DNA of 64,000 nt, from positions 1,302,001 through 1,366,000 of the forward strand of contig JBLDXI010000029.1 in NCBI GenBank assembly GCA_047495785.1. Reading direction: 5' to 3'. Source of the DNA: Lepidodermella squamata (taxonomy: Eukaryota > Gastrotricha). The notes below the pieces were generated by a model that worked only from the letters and a program-made list of their open reading frames with translations, had not been told where the DNA came from and did not search any database. The position numbers and the translations under genes are program-made. Positions 10,394 through 20,234 of the stretch are shown piece after piece. The stretch's first letter is position 1. Every line of letters starts with the position of its first letter.

Positions 10394-10813
10394 TTAAGGT
10401 CCGGAGAGCTGTTTAACCGGTCTGCCTTTACTGCCGCTGCTCAACTTCAGCGAAACGTAATTCGCAGCTGAATATGGCGTATTGCTTAGTGGTTCAAATT
10501 TTCGATTAAAATCACTGGGTGATGGCCTTTGCTTCATACGATCAGCTAATATTGCTGCGGCGATGCTTTTGTAGGCTCGGCCTGCGTTGAGAGCTACTAA
10601 TTGCTCCTCGGGGCGGGCCATGCTCATAGCATTTGAATGAGGTTGTTTTGCGCCTTTGATGATACTTTTGATCCAACCATTCACTTTTGCTGTCTCGCTG
10701 TTTGATTTGGTCGTTTCTGCTGTAAGGCGATTTGCATCAGCTTCAAGCAGCAGCAGGAGCAATTCGAAAGTCAGAGCCAATGATAGTAGATATTTGCGAG
10801 TGATAGAAATCAT
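10394..10813 (-). CDS. Secreted protein of 139 aa, unrecognised
   Basis: Signal peptide MISITRKYLLSLALTFELLL with cleavage near ADA. The mature region is Ser/Lys rich with no Cys. A TATATAA box lies at 10841-10848 on this strand, about 30 nt before the ATG, so the 5' UTR is very short. Minus AATAAA is near 10317. Single exon. The C-terminus (SGSKGRPVKQLSGP) has no recognised signature. Confidence 0.65.
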   Translation of the reverse strand: MISITRKYLLSLALTFELLLLLLEADANRLTAETTKSNSETAKVNGWIKSIIKGAKQPHSNAMSMARPEEQLVALNAGRAYKSIAAAILADRMKQRPSPSDFNRKFEPLSNTPYSAANYVSLKLSSGSKGRPVKQLSGP

Positions 10814-10854
10814 TTTACCTCAGTGCGATTCAAAAGATTCACGTTATATAAGCT

Positions 10855-11410
10855 TTAGGTTTGGATATAAGTATCAGCCTCTGCAAAATGTTTGTCTGCT
10901 AAGATAGGAAACGGAGGCTGACTGTTCTGCAATGTTCCAAAGGTGTTGAACATCCAAATGTCCACTTGAAACTTCACGGAAGCTGGAGGGTTGAGTGGTT
11001 GCACCTCGTTGGCAACTTGACACTCAATATGGCAACCACGCCTTGATGAACTCATAGCGCCTATCTCTTATCCGGTGAATAATCTATTTTCATTCCATTC
11101 TTGCATTTGTTAGACTTCGAGTGAATAGGAAAATAAGGATTAAGCTTATTACATTATTCTCTCTAGTGGTGGATGAGGATTGGGACATCCCTCTTCTTGC
11201 ATTGCTTGCGTCGTATTTTCAAATGAAAACTTAGCAGTGCCTGTCTGTACGCTCAGAGCCAAATTCTGATTTTCGGTTTTGGAGCACGGATTCTAACTAA
11301 AACGAAGCTGATAGGTATATCAAGGATCCCCCATGTTGACATTGGGTAATTTAAGGTGAAGTACCTGTTCAGCTATGGGCATCTCAGTTTCTTTGTTAGA
11401 TTCGCATGGT
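10855..11410 (-). CDS. Candidate multi-exon gene, model incomplete
   Basis: Three coding-like minus-strand pieces suggest a spliced gene. One ends at a donor CAG/GTACTT near 11366 (peptide CESNKETEMPIAEQ). A second begins after TTAG near 11292 (NPCSKTENQNLALSVQTG, ending before GTAATA near 11150). A third runs from about 11063 to the stop at 10855 and contains RRGCHIECQVANE and DIWMFNTFGTLQNSQ. The first join keeps frame; the second does not with the sites I can see, and no start ATG was found. Unrecognised. Confidence 0.3.
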
Positions 11411-11510
11411 AAATAGGACAAAGCTATGCAAGTGATATATTTTATTTTCGGTAAAGGGATTAGGAATGATACATTGTATTGTAGTAAAAATATAAGCCAC
11501 TGAAGTAAAA

Positions 11511-11950
11511 TCAATTCTTATTGAAATGAACAAATTGCCCATCGCCGTCTCCTGCAGCTTTGTTCAGGTAGAGCCAACCTTCTACCCCACCGGCATCATT
11601 CGGCTCGCTCATGAGACTGCGCTGATCGGCCGAATTGAACAAATCAGAAACAGCTAAAGCATGAAGGTCCCCTGCTTCCATTACATCCTTTGGAGTAGCA
11701 GTAGCTTGTTTGGCTCTGAGACAGCTGAATTTGATTGAGCTTTTGCTTTCTCGATGCTTTTCGTGAACGGGTTGCGGATTCCGCCTCTAAGCTTAAGTTG
11801 GGGTCGCTTGGTCGAGGTGACTGGCATTGTCAGCTTCTGCATACGAGCTTTATCTAAAAAGTAGCTGCTACCCTTACTGTAGGCCCTCGCTTCAATGCTT
11901 GCAGCGATCCAACCAAGAGCTGAAGCAACAAAAATCAAGCCAGCTCGCAT
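11511..11950 (-). CDS. Small secreted protein with frame break
   Basis: The first frame (11681-11950, 89 aa) has a signal peptide (MRAGLIFVASALGWIAASIE) and a basic mature part, and stops at TAA. A second frame opens before that stop and continues to 11511 with coding-like content (TPKDVMEAGDLHALAVSD, GGVEGWLYLNKAAGD). The next minus AATAAA is only near 11440. Either a one-base frameshift (mutation or assembly error) or an unseen intron links the two. If they are joined, the product is about 145 aa with a family-like aromatic C-terminal box. Confidence 0.5.
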
Positions 11951-12237
11951 TTTTTTGAATTTCGAAATATAAATAATGAGAGGTGTGGTGAATGAACGTC
12001 AGCAACCCTTACAATCACGGGGGCGAACCCCCTTCTTTTTATAACCTGCATTAGCATAAATTAACGGCCTTGAATTCGGGCAATCAGTTTTATTGCTAAG
12101 ATTTCGACCGTATCAGGCGTCATGTAAAAGACTTGGCTTAATTAGCCGAAAATGCTGTTATAAATAGACGGTGATATCTAATAGCGTAGGCTAAGGCTAC
12201 TATCAGCGTCTGACAGCATGAAGGATCAAAAATTGCG

Positions 12238-12513
12238 TCAGTTCTTGGGCGGGGCTCGGGCGAACCAAGTTCCTGCTGGCGCCCCGCCAGCTTGCGCCTT
12301 TAGTAGCTGAATTTTCTGCGAAATCCGAGCGCTTGGAGCCTCTTCAAATTGGCTTTCTTCGATAGCTTCAGCGGCGGAATCTCCGTCGTCGTAGAAGCCA
12401 GCTTCCTCCAGCTGCTGCTGCTGGTCCTGAACTGGCATCGGTCGCATTCGCAATTGCAGAGACAATGAAATCATCGCAAAAAGACATAGGGACAAAGTTG
12501 TAAAGTGAGCCAT
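12238..12513 (-). CDS. Small secreted protein, WFARAPP family
   Basis: 91 aa from the ATG at 12513 (signal MAHFTTLSLCLFAMISLSLQ). A pro-region with QDQQQQ and an acidic segment leads to the C-terminal GTWFARAPPKN. This box matches AAWFGRAPP at 13346 and ESWFGRSP at 14931. A TATATAA box lies near 12552, ~35 nt upstream of the ATG. The conserved C-terminus next to a variable acidic pro-region suggests that it is the active part, although no dibasic site precedes it directly. Confidence 0.7.
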   Translation of the reverse strand: MAHFTTLSLCLFAMISLSLQLRMRPMPVQDQQQQLEEAGFYDDGDSAAEAIEESQFEEAPSARISQKIQLLKAQAGGAPAGTWFARAPPKN

Positions 12514-12837
12514 TTTTTTACAGAAATTGCTGCTTCGATTCAAATTTTCTGCGATATATAAGCCAAAGCAGGGTGACAATTTACAGGAAGGATTAGGCTC
12601 ACGGGAGGATTAACGTGTTTTTGCAGGATTTAATTAAGATCCAAGCCTTAAAATAGTCCCCTCGACGGACGTACTGGTGTGAATCGCTACGTGTGACCGG
12701 ATATTGCTTTTTTATTAAACGCAAGCTCTTGGCAATTCGGAAACCTCACAGGGAATACACACAGTAGGCGTTAATCGTTAAGATTTCCTTTCCCCCCCAC
12801 AAGGATAAATGATAAAAGTGGTCCTTTTTATTCTAGG

Positions 12838-13074
12838 TCAGACTTTCTTCTTGTTCGATATCGGTAAGCGTCCCATCCATCGGCCTCGTTGTTGGCCCTT
12901 GCTCAAAATTGTTGTTATGTCCATTTCGCCCGATGAACTCGACCTCGATTTGCTCTTCGTTCGCCTGATTTGATTAGCCAGCAGCCATCCTAAACGCTCA
13001 TCATCTTCCTCCGGATTCGCGAAAACAGAGCTGATAAACAAGGTTAAAACAAACGCCACAAATATCGGCTTCAT
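12838..13074 (-). CDS. Small secreted protein, RWMGRLP box
   Basis: 78 aa from the ATG at 13074 (signal MKPIFVAFVLTLFISSVFAN). It has an acidic start to the mature part (PEEDDER), a basic-Ser block (KSKSRSSSS) and the C-terminal RGRWMGRLPISNKKK, a likely diverged form of the WFGRxP box. Minus AATAAA is near 12826. Single exon. Confidence 0.65.
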   Translation of the reverse strand: MKPIFVAFVLTLFISSVFANPEEDDERLGWLLANQIRRTKSKSRSSSSGEMDITTILSKGQQRGRWMGRLPISNKKKV

Positions 13075-13345
13075 TTTTAGCAATGTGAGAAAGTGACCAA
13101 ATGAAATGGAATAGAACCAAATACGATATGAAAATTAAAAATAAATCTAAATTGGTCAGCTGATAACAAAATTGCACTCGAAGTAAAGGGTCAAGAGGGA
13201 ATTTCTTCCTACGTTGCAGAAATAATATCGATTCTCTCTTAGGACACTATCAGAAAATTCAATCCCGTTAGGACAAAAATATAAAACAATGAGATTTTAT
13301 TGGCGTTTATAGAGTACATTTCATAGGGTACATTTCAGCCACAGG

Positions 13346-13645
13346 TCATGTAGACTTGATTGGCGGAGCTCGTCCAAACCAGGCTGCCTCTTGATTGTTG
13401 CCTCTCTGTTGCTGATGATTGTGTTGCTTCAACAGTTCTTCATAGACATTCATAAAACTCTGGCGTAAACTCGATCCATCACCTATAGCTCGTAATGAGT
13501 TGATAGCAACTATTCGCCTTTCGTTGTCTTCCGGAGTATTTTGATGTCGGGATAAGGCTTCGAGCCATAGCTTCTCGGGGTCTCGAACTATCCGTGCTGC
13601 TACCACGAGAATCAGCGAAGAGGCAATCGCAGTAACAAATAACAT
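13346..13645 (-). CDS. Small secreted protein, WFGRAPP family
   Basis: 99 aa. The signal peptide MLFVTAIASSLILVVAARI is followed by a charged helical region and a Gln/His-rich linker (KQHNHQQQ), then EAAWFGRAPPIKST at the C-terminus. The WFGRAPP box is nearly identical to that at 12238, while the rest has diverged. Minus AATAAA is near 13292. Single exon. Confidence 0.7.
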   Translation of the reverse strand: MLFVTAIASSLILVVAARIVRDPEKLWLEALSRHQNTPEDNERRIVAINSLRAIGDGSSLRQSFMNVYEELLKQHNHQQQRGNNQEAAWFGRAPPIKST

Positions 13646-13997
13646 CGCTTTTCATCGAATACAAATTCAACCAAATCACTCCCAAGAAAAATAACGCAGC
13701 GTAGGCGAGGTCCGTCTGAGACAAAATTGCGGCCGTCTCTTATTAACATCTACAGGCTTAGTTTTTATGCAGTGATTTATGTTATTTTTACACACTTGGC
13801 TCAAGTGTGTGGAATCGCGGAAACCGATAAATTAAGTTTCTTCTAGGTTCTATCGCCTACGCTGCCAGCACTTAAAATAGAATCGATTTTATGCTTGGTC
13901 CACAACGTCCTGATTATAGTACTTATCTTCTTTATTACAAATCCATGCAATTACAATAAGGAAAACGGAAAAATGCGAGCTCAATAAGGATGACTAA

Positions 13998-14435
13998 TCA
14001 TCCTTCTCTGTTAACGATGTTGACCTGGTTTTTCACAGGCTTGCTGTCCGGGTTCCACATGGCACTGAAGAGTTTTTGAAACTTTGTTCCGATAGGAATT
14101 TTCGAGGCTTCAGTGTCGCTGTTTGTCATAACTTTGTTCCATTTCGGAGAGTTTTGAATTGCAGTTGCAGGCTGGTTGCTGAAAATTGAAAGTCGACTGT
14201 AGACATGGCTGCCTCTCATGAAGGACGGCATAGTCGGTTCTGGGGTTGTCGGTTGCATATTTTTCGTCGTCCTTCGTCTTGGCTTTCGGTCCTTTCTCCT
14301 AACAGGCATTTGAGGAGCTTTGGAGCTCTCCAGTTTTGCGGGGTCTTGAACTTCATTTCCAGTATTTAAGGTCGATGCATTTGCTAAAGCAAACACGCCG
14401 ATGAGGAAGAGAAGACATAAACTTTTGAGTAACAT
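13998..14435 (-). CDS. Secreted protein of 145 aa, basic
   Basis: The ATG at 14435 starts a signal peptide (MLLKSLCLLFLIGVFALANA). The mature part has a strongly basic block (RRKDRKPRRRTTK), several Pro/Thr, and near the end FQKLFSAMWNPDSKP, weakly like the aromatic boxes of neighbours. A TATATAA box is near 14472 and TTTTAG sits just ahead of the ATG. Minus AATAAA is near 13928. No family recognised. Confidence 0.65.
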   Translation of the reverse strand: MLLKSLCLLFLIGVFALANASTLNTGNEVQDPAKLESSKAPQMPVRRKDRKPRRRTTKNMQPTTPEPTMPSFMRGSHVYSRLSIFSNQPATAIQNSPKWNKVMTNSDTEASKIPIGTKFQKLFSAMWNPDSKPVKNQVNIVNREG

Positions 14436-14930
14436 GTTGCTAAAATGAAGACAAATCAAATAAAGTCTTTTGGCATATATAAATGGCTAATGTCTGCTGG
14501 CGTTGAAAATGATGCGCATTTGTCATTTCCATCGATGGTAATCTGAATCAAGTTGCTAATGAGATAGGAACGCGTTGGAAAGTTACAGTTCTCTTAAGGA
14601 CAAAATGATTGAGCGGACATAATAATTGAATTGGCCTCCTAAGTGAATGACCGTAGATTAAACCGCGCGCATGACTATTTTGAGGCGCGGAATCGCCTAC
14701 GATGTGGCTATGATTATTCTATACTACGCACAGAATCAATAGCTTTAGTCAATTAAAATTCAGACGTGGTTGCAGAACACATGGGATTTTGAGCAGTGCA
14801 GTCGTGCTTTTTGACCGATTACTCATCATTTCGGACTTCCTTATTCATAAAATTACTCAGATTGAATTCAATGATTTATTGTTTTATGCTATAATTAACG
14901 CTAAAAGCTCGGCAAGTTCCAGCTTGCTTT

Positions 14931-15467
14931 CTATTCGCCGATTTGACGATTTGAAGTGCCTTTTCGTTCCAGATAGTCGATCAAGGCACGGCGAAGTTGC
15001 CCATTTTTGCTAATGAGATGCTCAATTAATTGCTGCTCGGTCTCGCCCTTGACAGCTGTCTTAGCCAACTCAGACGAAGTTGATGATTGAGTTGCCGCTC
15101 CTGTTTTCATCGGAGAGCGCCCGAACCAACTCTCCGCAGCTGTCCTAGATGGCGCAGCGGGGGAATCCTTCACACTACGGCCTTTGAATTGATCTACAAC
15201 GTAATTCTTCATGCTTTGTCGAGGTTTCTGAAACCCCGAAGGAACTGCATTGATCCTGCCGCGGACTGCTGAGCTCTTCACAACAGAATTAGGGGTCGGA
15301 CTCTCGACAACAGGCTCGTAGCCGCTAGGGTCTTGCTTCGCCATGTCAGAGGTTCCGCGGTAGAACGCGCTAGATGGGGGCCACCGGCTTGCTACAGGGC
15401 GGCCTAAGCAAACGCTGAAAACTACAGCCGAAATTAAAACAGTTAAATTTTTCATTTTAAATTGCAT
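14931..15467 (-). CDS. Secreted protein, WFGRSP box plus helical tail
   Basis: 178 aa (a second ATG, 12 nt in, also fits). Signal MKNLTVLISAVVFSVCLG. The WFGRSPMK box lies internally near residue 115 (AAESWFGRSPMKTG), unlike the C-terminal position in smaller relatives, and is followed by a charged amphipathic helix (LIEHLISKNGQLRRALIDYL). This looks like a family member extended by a new C-terminal domain. Confidence 0.7.
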   Translation of the reverse strand: MQFKMKNLTVLISAVVFSVCLGRPVASRWPPSSAFYRGTSDMAKQDPSGYEPVVESPTPNSVVKSSAVRGRINAVPSGFQKPRQSMKNYVVDQFKGRSVKDSPAAPSRTAAESWFGRSPMKTGAATQSSTSSELAKTAVKGETEQQLIEHLISKNGQLRRALIDYLERKGTSNRQIGE

Positions 15468-15611
15468 AAAAATGAGCGTGCATCAATTTTTGTCGTCGGT
15501 GATAAAAGAACCGGAATTCCCCTAAGGCTATTCGTAGGTGTTAAAAGCTTCGTCACAACTTTTTTATTTTTAATAACAAATAACAGAATTAAAAAAAATA
15601 CAGAACAAAAT

Positions 15612-15983
15612 CTAGTTCATGTTAGGTGAAAACTGCCTGTCGTAGGTTTCGATACTTCGTCGTTGTACCTCGAATTCCTTAAAGTCGTTGACGAAATCGC
15701 GCCATCGCCGTTTGTATTTGTTGTCCTGACGGCGTCTTGATTTCATGTAGGTCGGAACTTGGCTCTGGACTCCCCAAGCCTCGCCGAACTTGAGTGGCAT
15801 AGGCTGCGCTAGAATGACGATAACGCTGGTTGACGACGAACCTCCCCGGCCGTTGAGTATGTGATCATTCGGAATTTGAGGCTCGGCGGTTTTGACTTCA
15901 GAGTTTGTCAAACGAGGTGACCATTTAGCAGCTACAAAATGGAAGCAGATGCTGGTGAATATTGTTATCAGTAAAGCTGACAT
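15612..15983 (-). CDS. Secreted protein of 123 aa, unrecognised
   Basis: Signal peptide MSALLITIFTSICFHFVAAK. It has a Gly/Ser linker (GRGGSSST), a segment KFGEAWGVQSQVP that may be a remote aromatic box, then a very basic region (KSRRRQDNKYKRRW) and an acidic-basic end. Single exon; a minus-strand AATAAAAA is near 15560. No known family. Confidence 0.6.
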   Translation of the reverse strand: MSALLITIFTSICFHFVAAKWSPRLTNSEVKTAEPQIPNDHILNGRGGSSSTSVIVILAQPMPLKFGEAWGVQSQVPTYMKSRRRQDNKYKRRWRDFVNDFKEFEVQRRSIETYDRQFSPNMN

Positions 15984-16300
15984 TGCTTTAAACGTGATTA
16001 AAAGATGTAATGATCATAAACTAGCATAAGGATGGTCAGCTATCAACGGCGAAATTAGGTAGATCATTCGAACGGCAGATCGGCGCGTGCAAGTGAGTAA
16101 TATCTTGATAGAAGTAAACAGATACTTCCCCACGTGGCAGCAGTGTTTGATTTCATGAATGAACCCGTCAGAGTGTGCATGTTATCTGATGAGGCTGCGA
16201 GGTTTTTCACGTCTAAGCAACCCTGGGTCATATATTACAAGAAAATTCGATCAATACAAAGCACTATTACTTCTGTTTCGTCAGAGATATGAACCTTCTT

Positions 16301-16759
16301 TTATGCAAGTTTGACGTCATTAACGTGGCAAGTGTTTTGCAAACACATATCCGGATGAGAAAGAGGAGCATTTCGAGTCAACACAATAGCCGGCCTAGGT
16401 TTAATGCTTTGTTTCGATGCGTCCATGAGCTGATTTGTTATTTTGGAGATCAGACTATGTTTGTAGTCGTTCGAATGGTTCGCGGGTGGTGAAATGCGAG
16501 ACGACCGAATGAATAACACCGCGTGGTGATTTGTCAATCGCGCGAGCACGTTCAGCTTATCGAAAAGCTTGAATCTCACGGGCAGGGGTGACGAAGCGGT
16601 GACTTTTTGGTCGCCGTCAAAGATGAAACTTGATCTCGCAGATTTTGACGCGTCATTCGACTGTTGGTGACCGATTTTAAAATTGGGCGTGGGTATCGGC
16701 CTTGCATTGCAAAGAACAAAGGCTGATACGATAAACGATAGCTCAAAATTTGAAGGCAT
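16301..16759 (-). CDS. Secreted protein of 152 aa, unrecognised
   Basis: Signal peptide MPSNFELSFIVSAFVLCNAR. The mature part is basic with many His/Asn and two late Cys (DMCLQNTCHV). No dibasic-processed unit or family box is obvious. Single open frame on the minus strand. It could be a diverged island member. Confidence 0.5.
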   Translation of the reverse strand: MPSNFELSFIVSAFVLCNARPIPTPNFKIGHQQSNDASKSARSSFIFDGDQKVTASSPLPVRFKLFDKLNVLARLTNHHAVLFIRSSRISPPANHSNDYKHSLISKITNQLMDASKQSIKPRPAIVLTRNAPLSHPDMCLQNTCHVNDVKLA

Positions 16760-17132
16760 TAAAAGTCACAGTATGAAAAGATTCCTCTTGCTGTATGGGA
16801 TCTCACTGTTCCCCTGAATTTCAACCTAGAATTCACGGTCTAATGCCTGAAGCACACGAATTATAGCGCGAAGGTCACGCTTTATGGAATTTGTTGAACC
16901 GCTGTTGTCACTCAGTTAAGAACTAAGGACCTATGAACCTATGAGTTGTATTTCTTCAGGTCAAAGCAGAGCAGCCCTTTCAAGTCAAAAAGCAAATATG
17001 ATCAATGCCATTCTTTATTTTGGGTAGCTGAGTGAAACACAAATTGTTAATCCCGTCATGTATTTCCATTATATTCAATCGAAATTACAAAGGACTGTGA
17101 ATCCAAAGTTTAGCAGAGCAAGAAGAATTTCT

Positions 17133-17591
17133 TTACTGATTATTAACTGGCCGGCCAAAATTCCGTTGAAGTTTCTGAGTATTACCAGGTCTATTGTAAG
17201 CCGACGCAGCAGCTACGTTAACCTGTTGCCGAGCTGAGTGGCTTAAAAACGGCTTAGCATAAACAGGCGCTGACACCTGTTGCTCGTCAGTTTCGTCGGC
17301 ATCATCGTCAGCAGCCGAATTCTGAGCAATCCATGCAGCAACTCGGCTGAGCTCAACCGAGGGGGTAGCCGACCGTACAATGCCGTTGTTGCTTTTAGCC
17401 AGCTGTTGCCGAGCCCCGATCGAGCCATGTCGCATTTGATTCATTCTAGTCCAAGCAGGGCTTACTTTCTCAATAGGAATCGCCACGGTTTCAATTGGAG
17501 ACCCATCGCTTGAGAAAACTACAGGACCAGGCCTAGCGTTTGCAGTCCCCAATGCAAGCAAAACCACTGGAAAAATGATTCGGGCTATCAT
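17133..17591 (-). CDS. Secreted protein of 152 aa, unrecognised
   Basis: Signal peptide MIARIIFPVVLLALGTANAR. The mature region includes VSPAWTRMNQMRHG and ELSRVAAWIAQNS, an acidic DDDADETDEQQ linker and a Gln/Arg-rich tail (KLQRNFGRPVNNQ). The AAWIAQ segment may be a remote AAxWF box. Single exon; overlapping frames on both strands are shadows. Confidence 0.65.
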   Translation of the reverse strand: MIARIIFPVVLLALGTANARPGPVVFSSDGSPIETVAIPIEKVSPAWTRMNQMRHGSIGARQQLAKSNNGIVRSATPSVELSRVAAWIAQNSAADDDADETDEQQVSAPVYAKPFLSHSARQQVNVAAASAYNRPGNTQKLQRNFGRPVNNQ

Positions 17592-17915
17592 TCCTGCTCA
17601 AAAGATATCTATTGCCAAAATTAAAATAAAAAAAAACGGATAATTTTTTTAATGAGTTTCAAATAAATTAGCCGTATTTTTTCCTTGTAAATCGCCGAAC
17701 GTGACGATGTAGAGCTAAACAGAATAGTCGTAGGTGTGAAAAGCATTAGCGTGTGATCATCGGCGATATTGCATCACCGCTCTTCCGAAACGTGTTTTCA
17801 TGCCCTTAATCCCGGCCGGATGCCCCCGCCTCTATGCGACAGATAACAAAAATAATAAAGTAATTCAATTACTAATTTATTGCGTGTTATTGTATCATAG
17901 TGCATTCTGTTTTTT

Positions 17916-18257
17916 TCACATTCCGTGCATGGCGGCCAGCGCTTCCTGCCGGCTAGCTATGTTGCCCATTTGCCAGAGGAATGCGAACCACTTAGCAGCA
18001 CGACCGGCCTGCCCCGGGTCTTCATCGATGATCTTATTATCAGCATCATGCATAACCATGTGCGATTCGCCATCTGTTGTTATCGCGAACGAATTCTTCG
18101 ACTGTTCTTTCAGCATATCGATATATTTTGCAGCTCGCTGAGTGATGATTTCAGCTCTCGGCGACACCGGTAGCATTACCTCACGAGGTATAACCCCTGC
18201 AAGTGCGCCTGAATTGAAAAATACGCAAAGAGTTACTAAAAAAGTCGAAAAATTCAT
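17916..18257 (-). CDS. Small secreted protein, AAKWFAFLW box
   Basis: 113 aa from the ATG at 18257 (signal MNFSTFLVTLCVFFNSGALA). The mature part has a helical segment (AAKYIDMLKEQSK) and the C-terminal GRAAKWFAFLWQMGN followed by a helix ending AAMHGM. The position and the A-A-x-W-F start resemble the WFGRAPP box. Minus AATAA lies near 17875. Single exon. Confidence 0.65.
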   Translation of the reverse strand: MNFSTFLVTLCVFFNSGALAGVIPREVMLPVSPRAEIITQRAAKYIDMLKEQSKNSFAITTDGESHMVMHDADNKIIDEDPGQAGRAAKWFAFLWQMGNIASRQEALAAMHGM

Positions 18258-18454
18258 TGTGAAAAACACGCATAGTAACAACACGATGAGCTTTACTCAA
18301 AAAAACATCTTCAGGTACGACTTCCGGCTTCATGTCTAAAAAATCGATACAATTATCAATGTGGGAAATCTGATACGACACGAGTGCTTTATAAAATTTT
18401 CGACGCCAGTTATAATAGACTACAGACAATTTGATGATCAATTAATTAGCCCGA

Positions 18455-18991
18455 TCAATTGACAATGACTTTGCCACCGGCGTTGAAGAATTTGCGGAAA
18501 AACATCGCTGGGGCCTCTTCACCGGCTGGCTTTTGCTGCGGCACGACTTCTGCCTTGCCGCGATTGATCTTTGTGACAGGTTTTTGGCTCGGTGCCAATT
18601 GTTGCGCGTCCCAGCCCAATTCAGCGGCGATGGCTGCCGGGGGCATCATAGCCTTCAAGTTGTTCATAACGCGTCGCCTCATGCTCGCCATACCACTTTT
18701 CGTCATTGTTTGACGGGCGTTCTCTACTTCTTCCTGCGAATACCTGTGGTGAAGAGCGGCCGCAGCATCTGCCGCTCGATTGACGGTATACTCTGGGGGG
18801 TCTTGTTCGAGCATTTTGTCGAGAATAGCGTTGGTTGAATCAATAGCCTCGTCAGAATAAGGATTGCTGTCATCTTTGGCTGATCCGCCTGGCGATTGGT
18901 ACAAGCTAATCATTCCACCGCCGTAGATAGGAATAGCGGTAGCATAAGAAACCAGCCCGATAAAAGCGAACACACAAGTAATGCGCAGCAT
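18455..18991 (-). CDS. Secreted protein, MFFRKFF box
   Basis: 178 aa. Signal MLRITCVFAFIGLVSYATAI. A long pro-region with helical repeats is followed by the C-terminal EEAPAMFFRKFFNAGGK. The APAMFFRKF segment aligns with SPAQFFRGF and SPAQFFRSF of the next two genes, making it their likely paralog. An ACTCAG directly precedes the ATG. Confidence 0.7.
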   Translation of the reverse strand: MLRITCVFAFIGLVSYATAIPIYGGGMISLYQSPGGSAKDDSNPYSDEAIDSTNAILDKMLEQDPPEYTVNRAADAAAALHHRYSQEEVENARQTMTKSGMASMRRRVMNNLKAMMPPAAIAAELGWDAQQLAPSQKPVTKINRGKAEVVPQQKPAGEEAPAMFFRKFFNAGGKVIVN

Positions 18992-19425
18992 GCTGAGTGT
19001 TTTAAACGTATACTAACTGACTGTGAAATGAATTTTTAGTAAATGTTCCGTGTGATATCAGAACTTGACGAGGTATCGACGATTCAACGGGAACGTGTTA
19101 GCGTGGCCGGTAAAAGAAGTACATCCTTTTCCGGCATGGTTAAAGCCTCCTCCTCATCAATCTTAGAAGAATTCTCGGCAAATGAATTGTGGGTTCCTAG
19201 GGCCAGCTATCAAATTACGCTGAGCTTGAACGGAAGAAGAAATTCAATTCATGTTAATCGACTTGATATGAGTCACAGAAAGATCATGTCGCGATTGTTA
19301 ATAAAGATCTTGTTTATTAGTTTTTAGGGAAATGTGCGCGGGAGAGACACAACACTGTTCAAACATAGATGAACATTGGTCCAATTCACTCAAATGAAAT
19401 TTTGTTAAGGCCGGAAGGCATGGAA

Positions 19426-19776
19426 TCAATATTCTGGCTTTGGCATGAACCCTCGGAAAAATTGTGCTGGAGATCGAGGAGCTGGAGTGGTAATATCTCG
19501 GCTGAATTCTCGAGCCCTTTGCCGCTCTTCTCGCAATTGCATCTTCTTCAGCTTTCTTATCAGCCGATTCTGCTGTTTTCGAGAATTCTCCGGCTCGTCC
19601 TCTTGCACCTCGGAGTCGTCGTTTGCAGCGAACGCAGACGCAGCGGTCTTCCGATCTTTCGGGCTTCCAGTGTCGTCCAGTTTTACATCTGTCTTGGCTG
19701 CTATGACTTCCTCGGAAGAAACTGTCAGTGCTGAACATACCAGGAAGGCTGCAAGAAGTACCTGCGGCGCAAGCAT
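19426..19776 (-). CDS. Small secreted protein, PAQFFR family
   Basis: 116 aa. Signal MLAPQVLLAAFLVCSALTVS. The pro-region is acidic, then a strongly basic coiled segment (RLIRKLKKMQLREERQ) and the C-terminal PRSPAQFFRGFMPKPEY. It shares length, order and the RSPAQFFR box with the gene at 20235. Minus AATAAA is near 19311. A 175-aa frame in another register here is a shadow. Confidence 0.75.
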   Translation of the reverse strand: MLAPQVLLAAFLVCSALTVSSEEVIAAKTDVKLDDTGSPKDRKTAASAFAANDDSEVQEDEPENSRKQQNRLIRKLKKMQLREERQRAREFSRDITTPAPRSPAQFFRGFMPKPEY

Positions 19777-20234
19777 TTTGATATTGTAAAATTGTCCGCA
19801 ACCAGAAAATGTGGGGAATATTCACGAAGCAATGTTTATATACCTAAACCCCGCAAAAAGCTATATTAAGAGTGAAATCAGCTTTTTAGCCCCGCTGAAC
19901 TTAGGCTGGAGCTAATTAACCGCAGAATAGCCAATACGGCCGCTTAGTCTCCTGAAATCCGCGGATAACGCAGGAGTAAATTGATTTTTTCCTGGCGTAA
20001 GTTTCGGTATCTCAGTTGATCCGCGATTCGCTTCCGTTTTGAACAGTTCAGACTGGAAAAGACTGTTAAATTGAAGGAATAATCGGGCGCAAAATGGAAG
20101 CTGTAAACCAGCAACGTTTCCCTGTCATCTTTACTGACAATTGACAGCATGTTTGCAATTATTAAAGTTTATTACATTCCAATCATTTCTACAATCAATT
20201 TCTGAATTTACTGGATAACTATTCGAGTATTATC

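Noticed and set aside
18533-18838. Plus-strand 101-aa frame opposite the MFFRKFF gene
   Set aside because: Antisense shadow; the minus frame has a signal peptide and a family box.
19298-19825. A 175-aa minus-strand frame, longer than the gene chosen there
   Set aside because: It overlaps the PAQFFR gene in another register, has no signal peptide and its content is unlike the neighbours.
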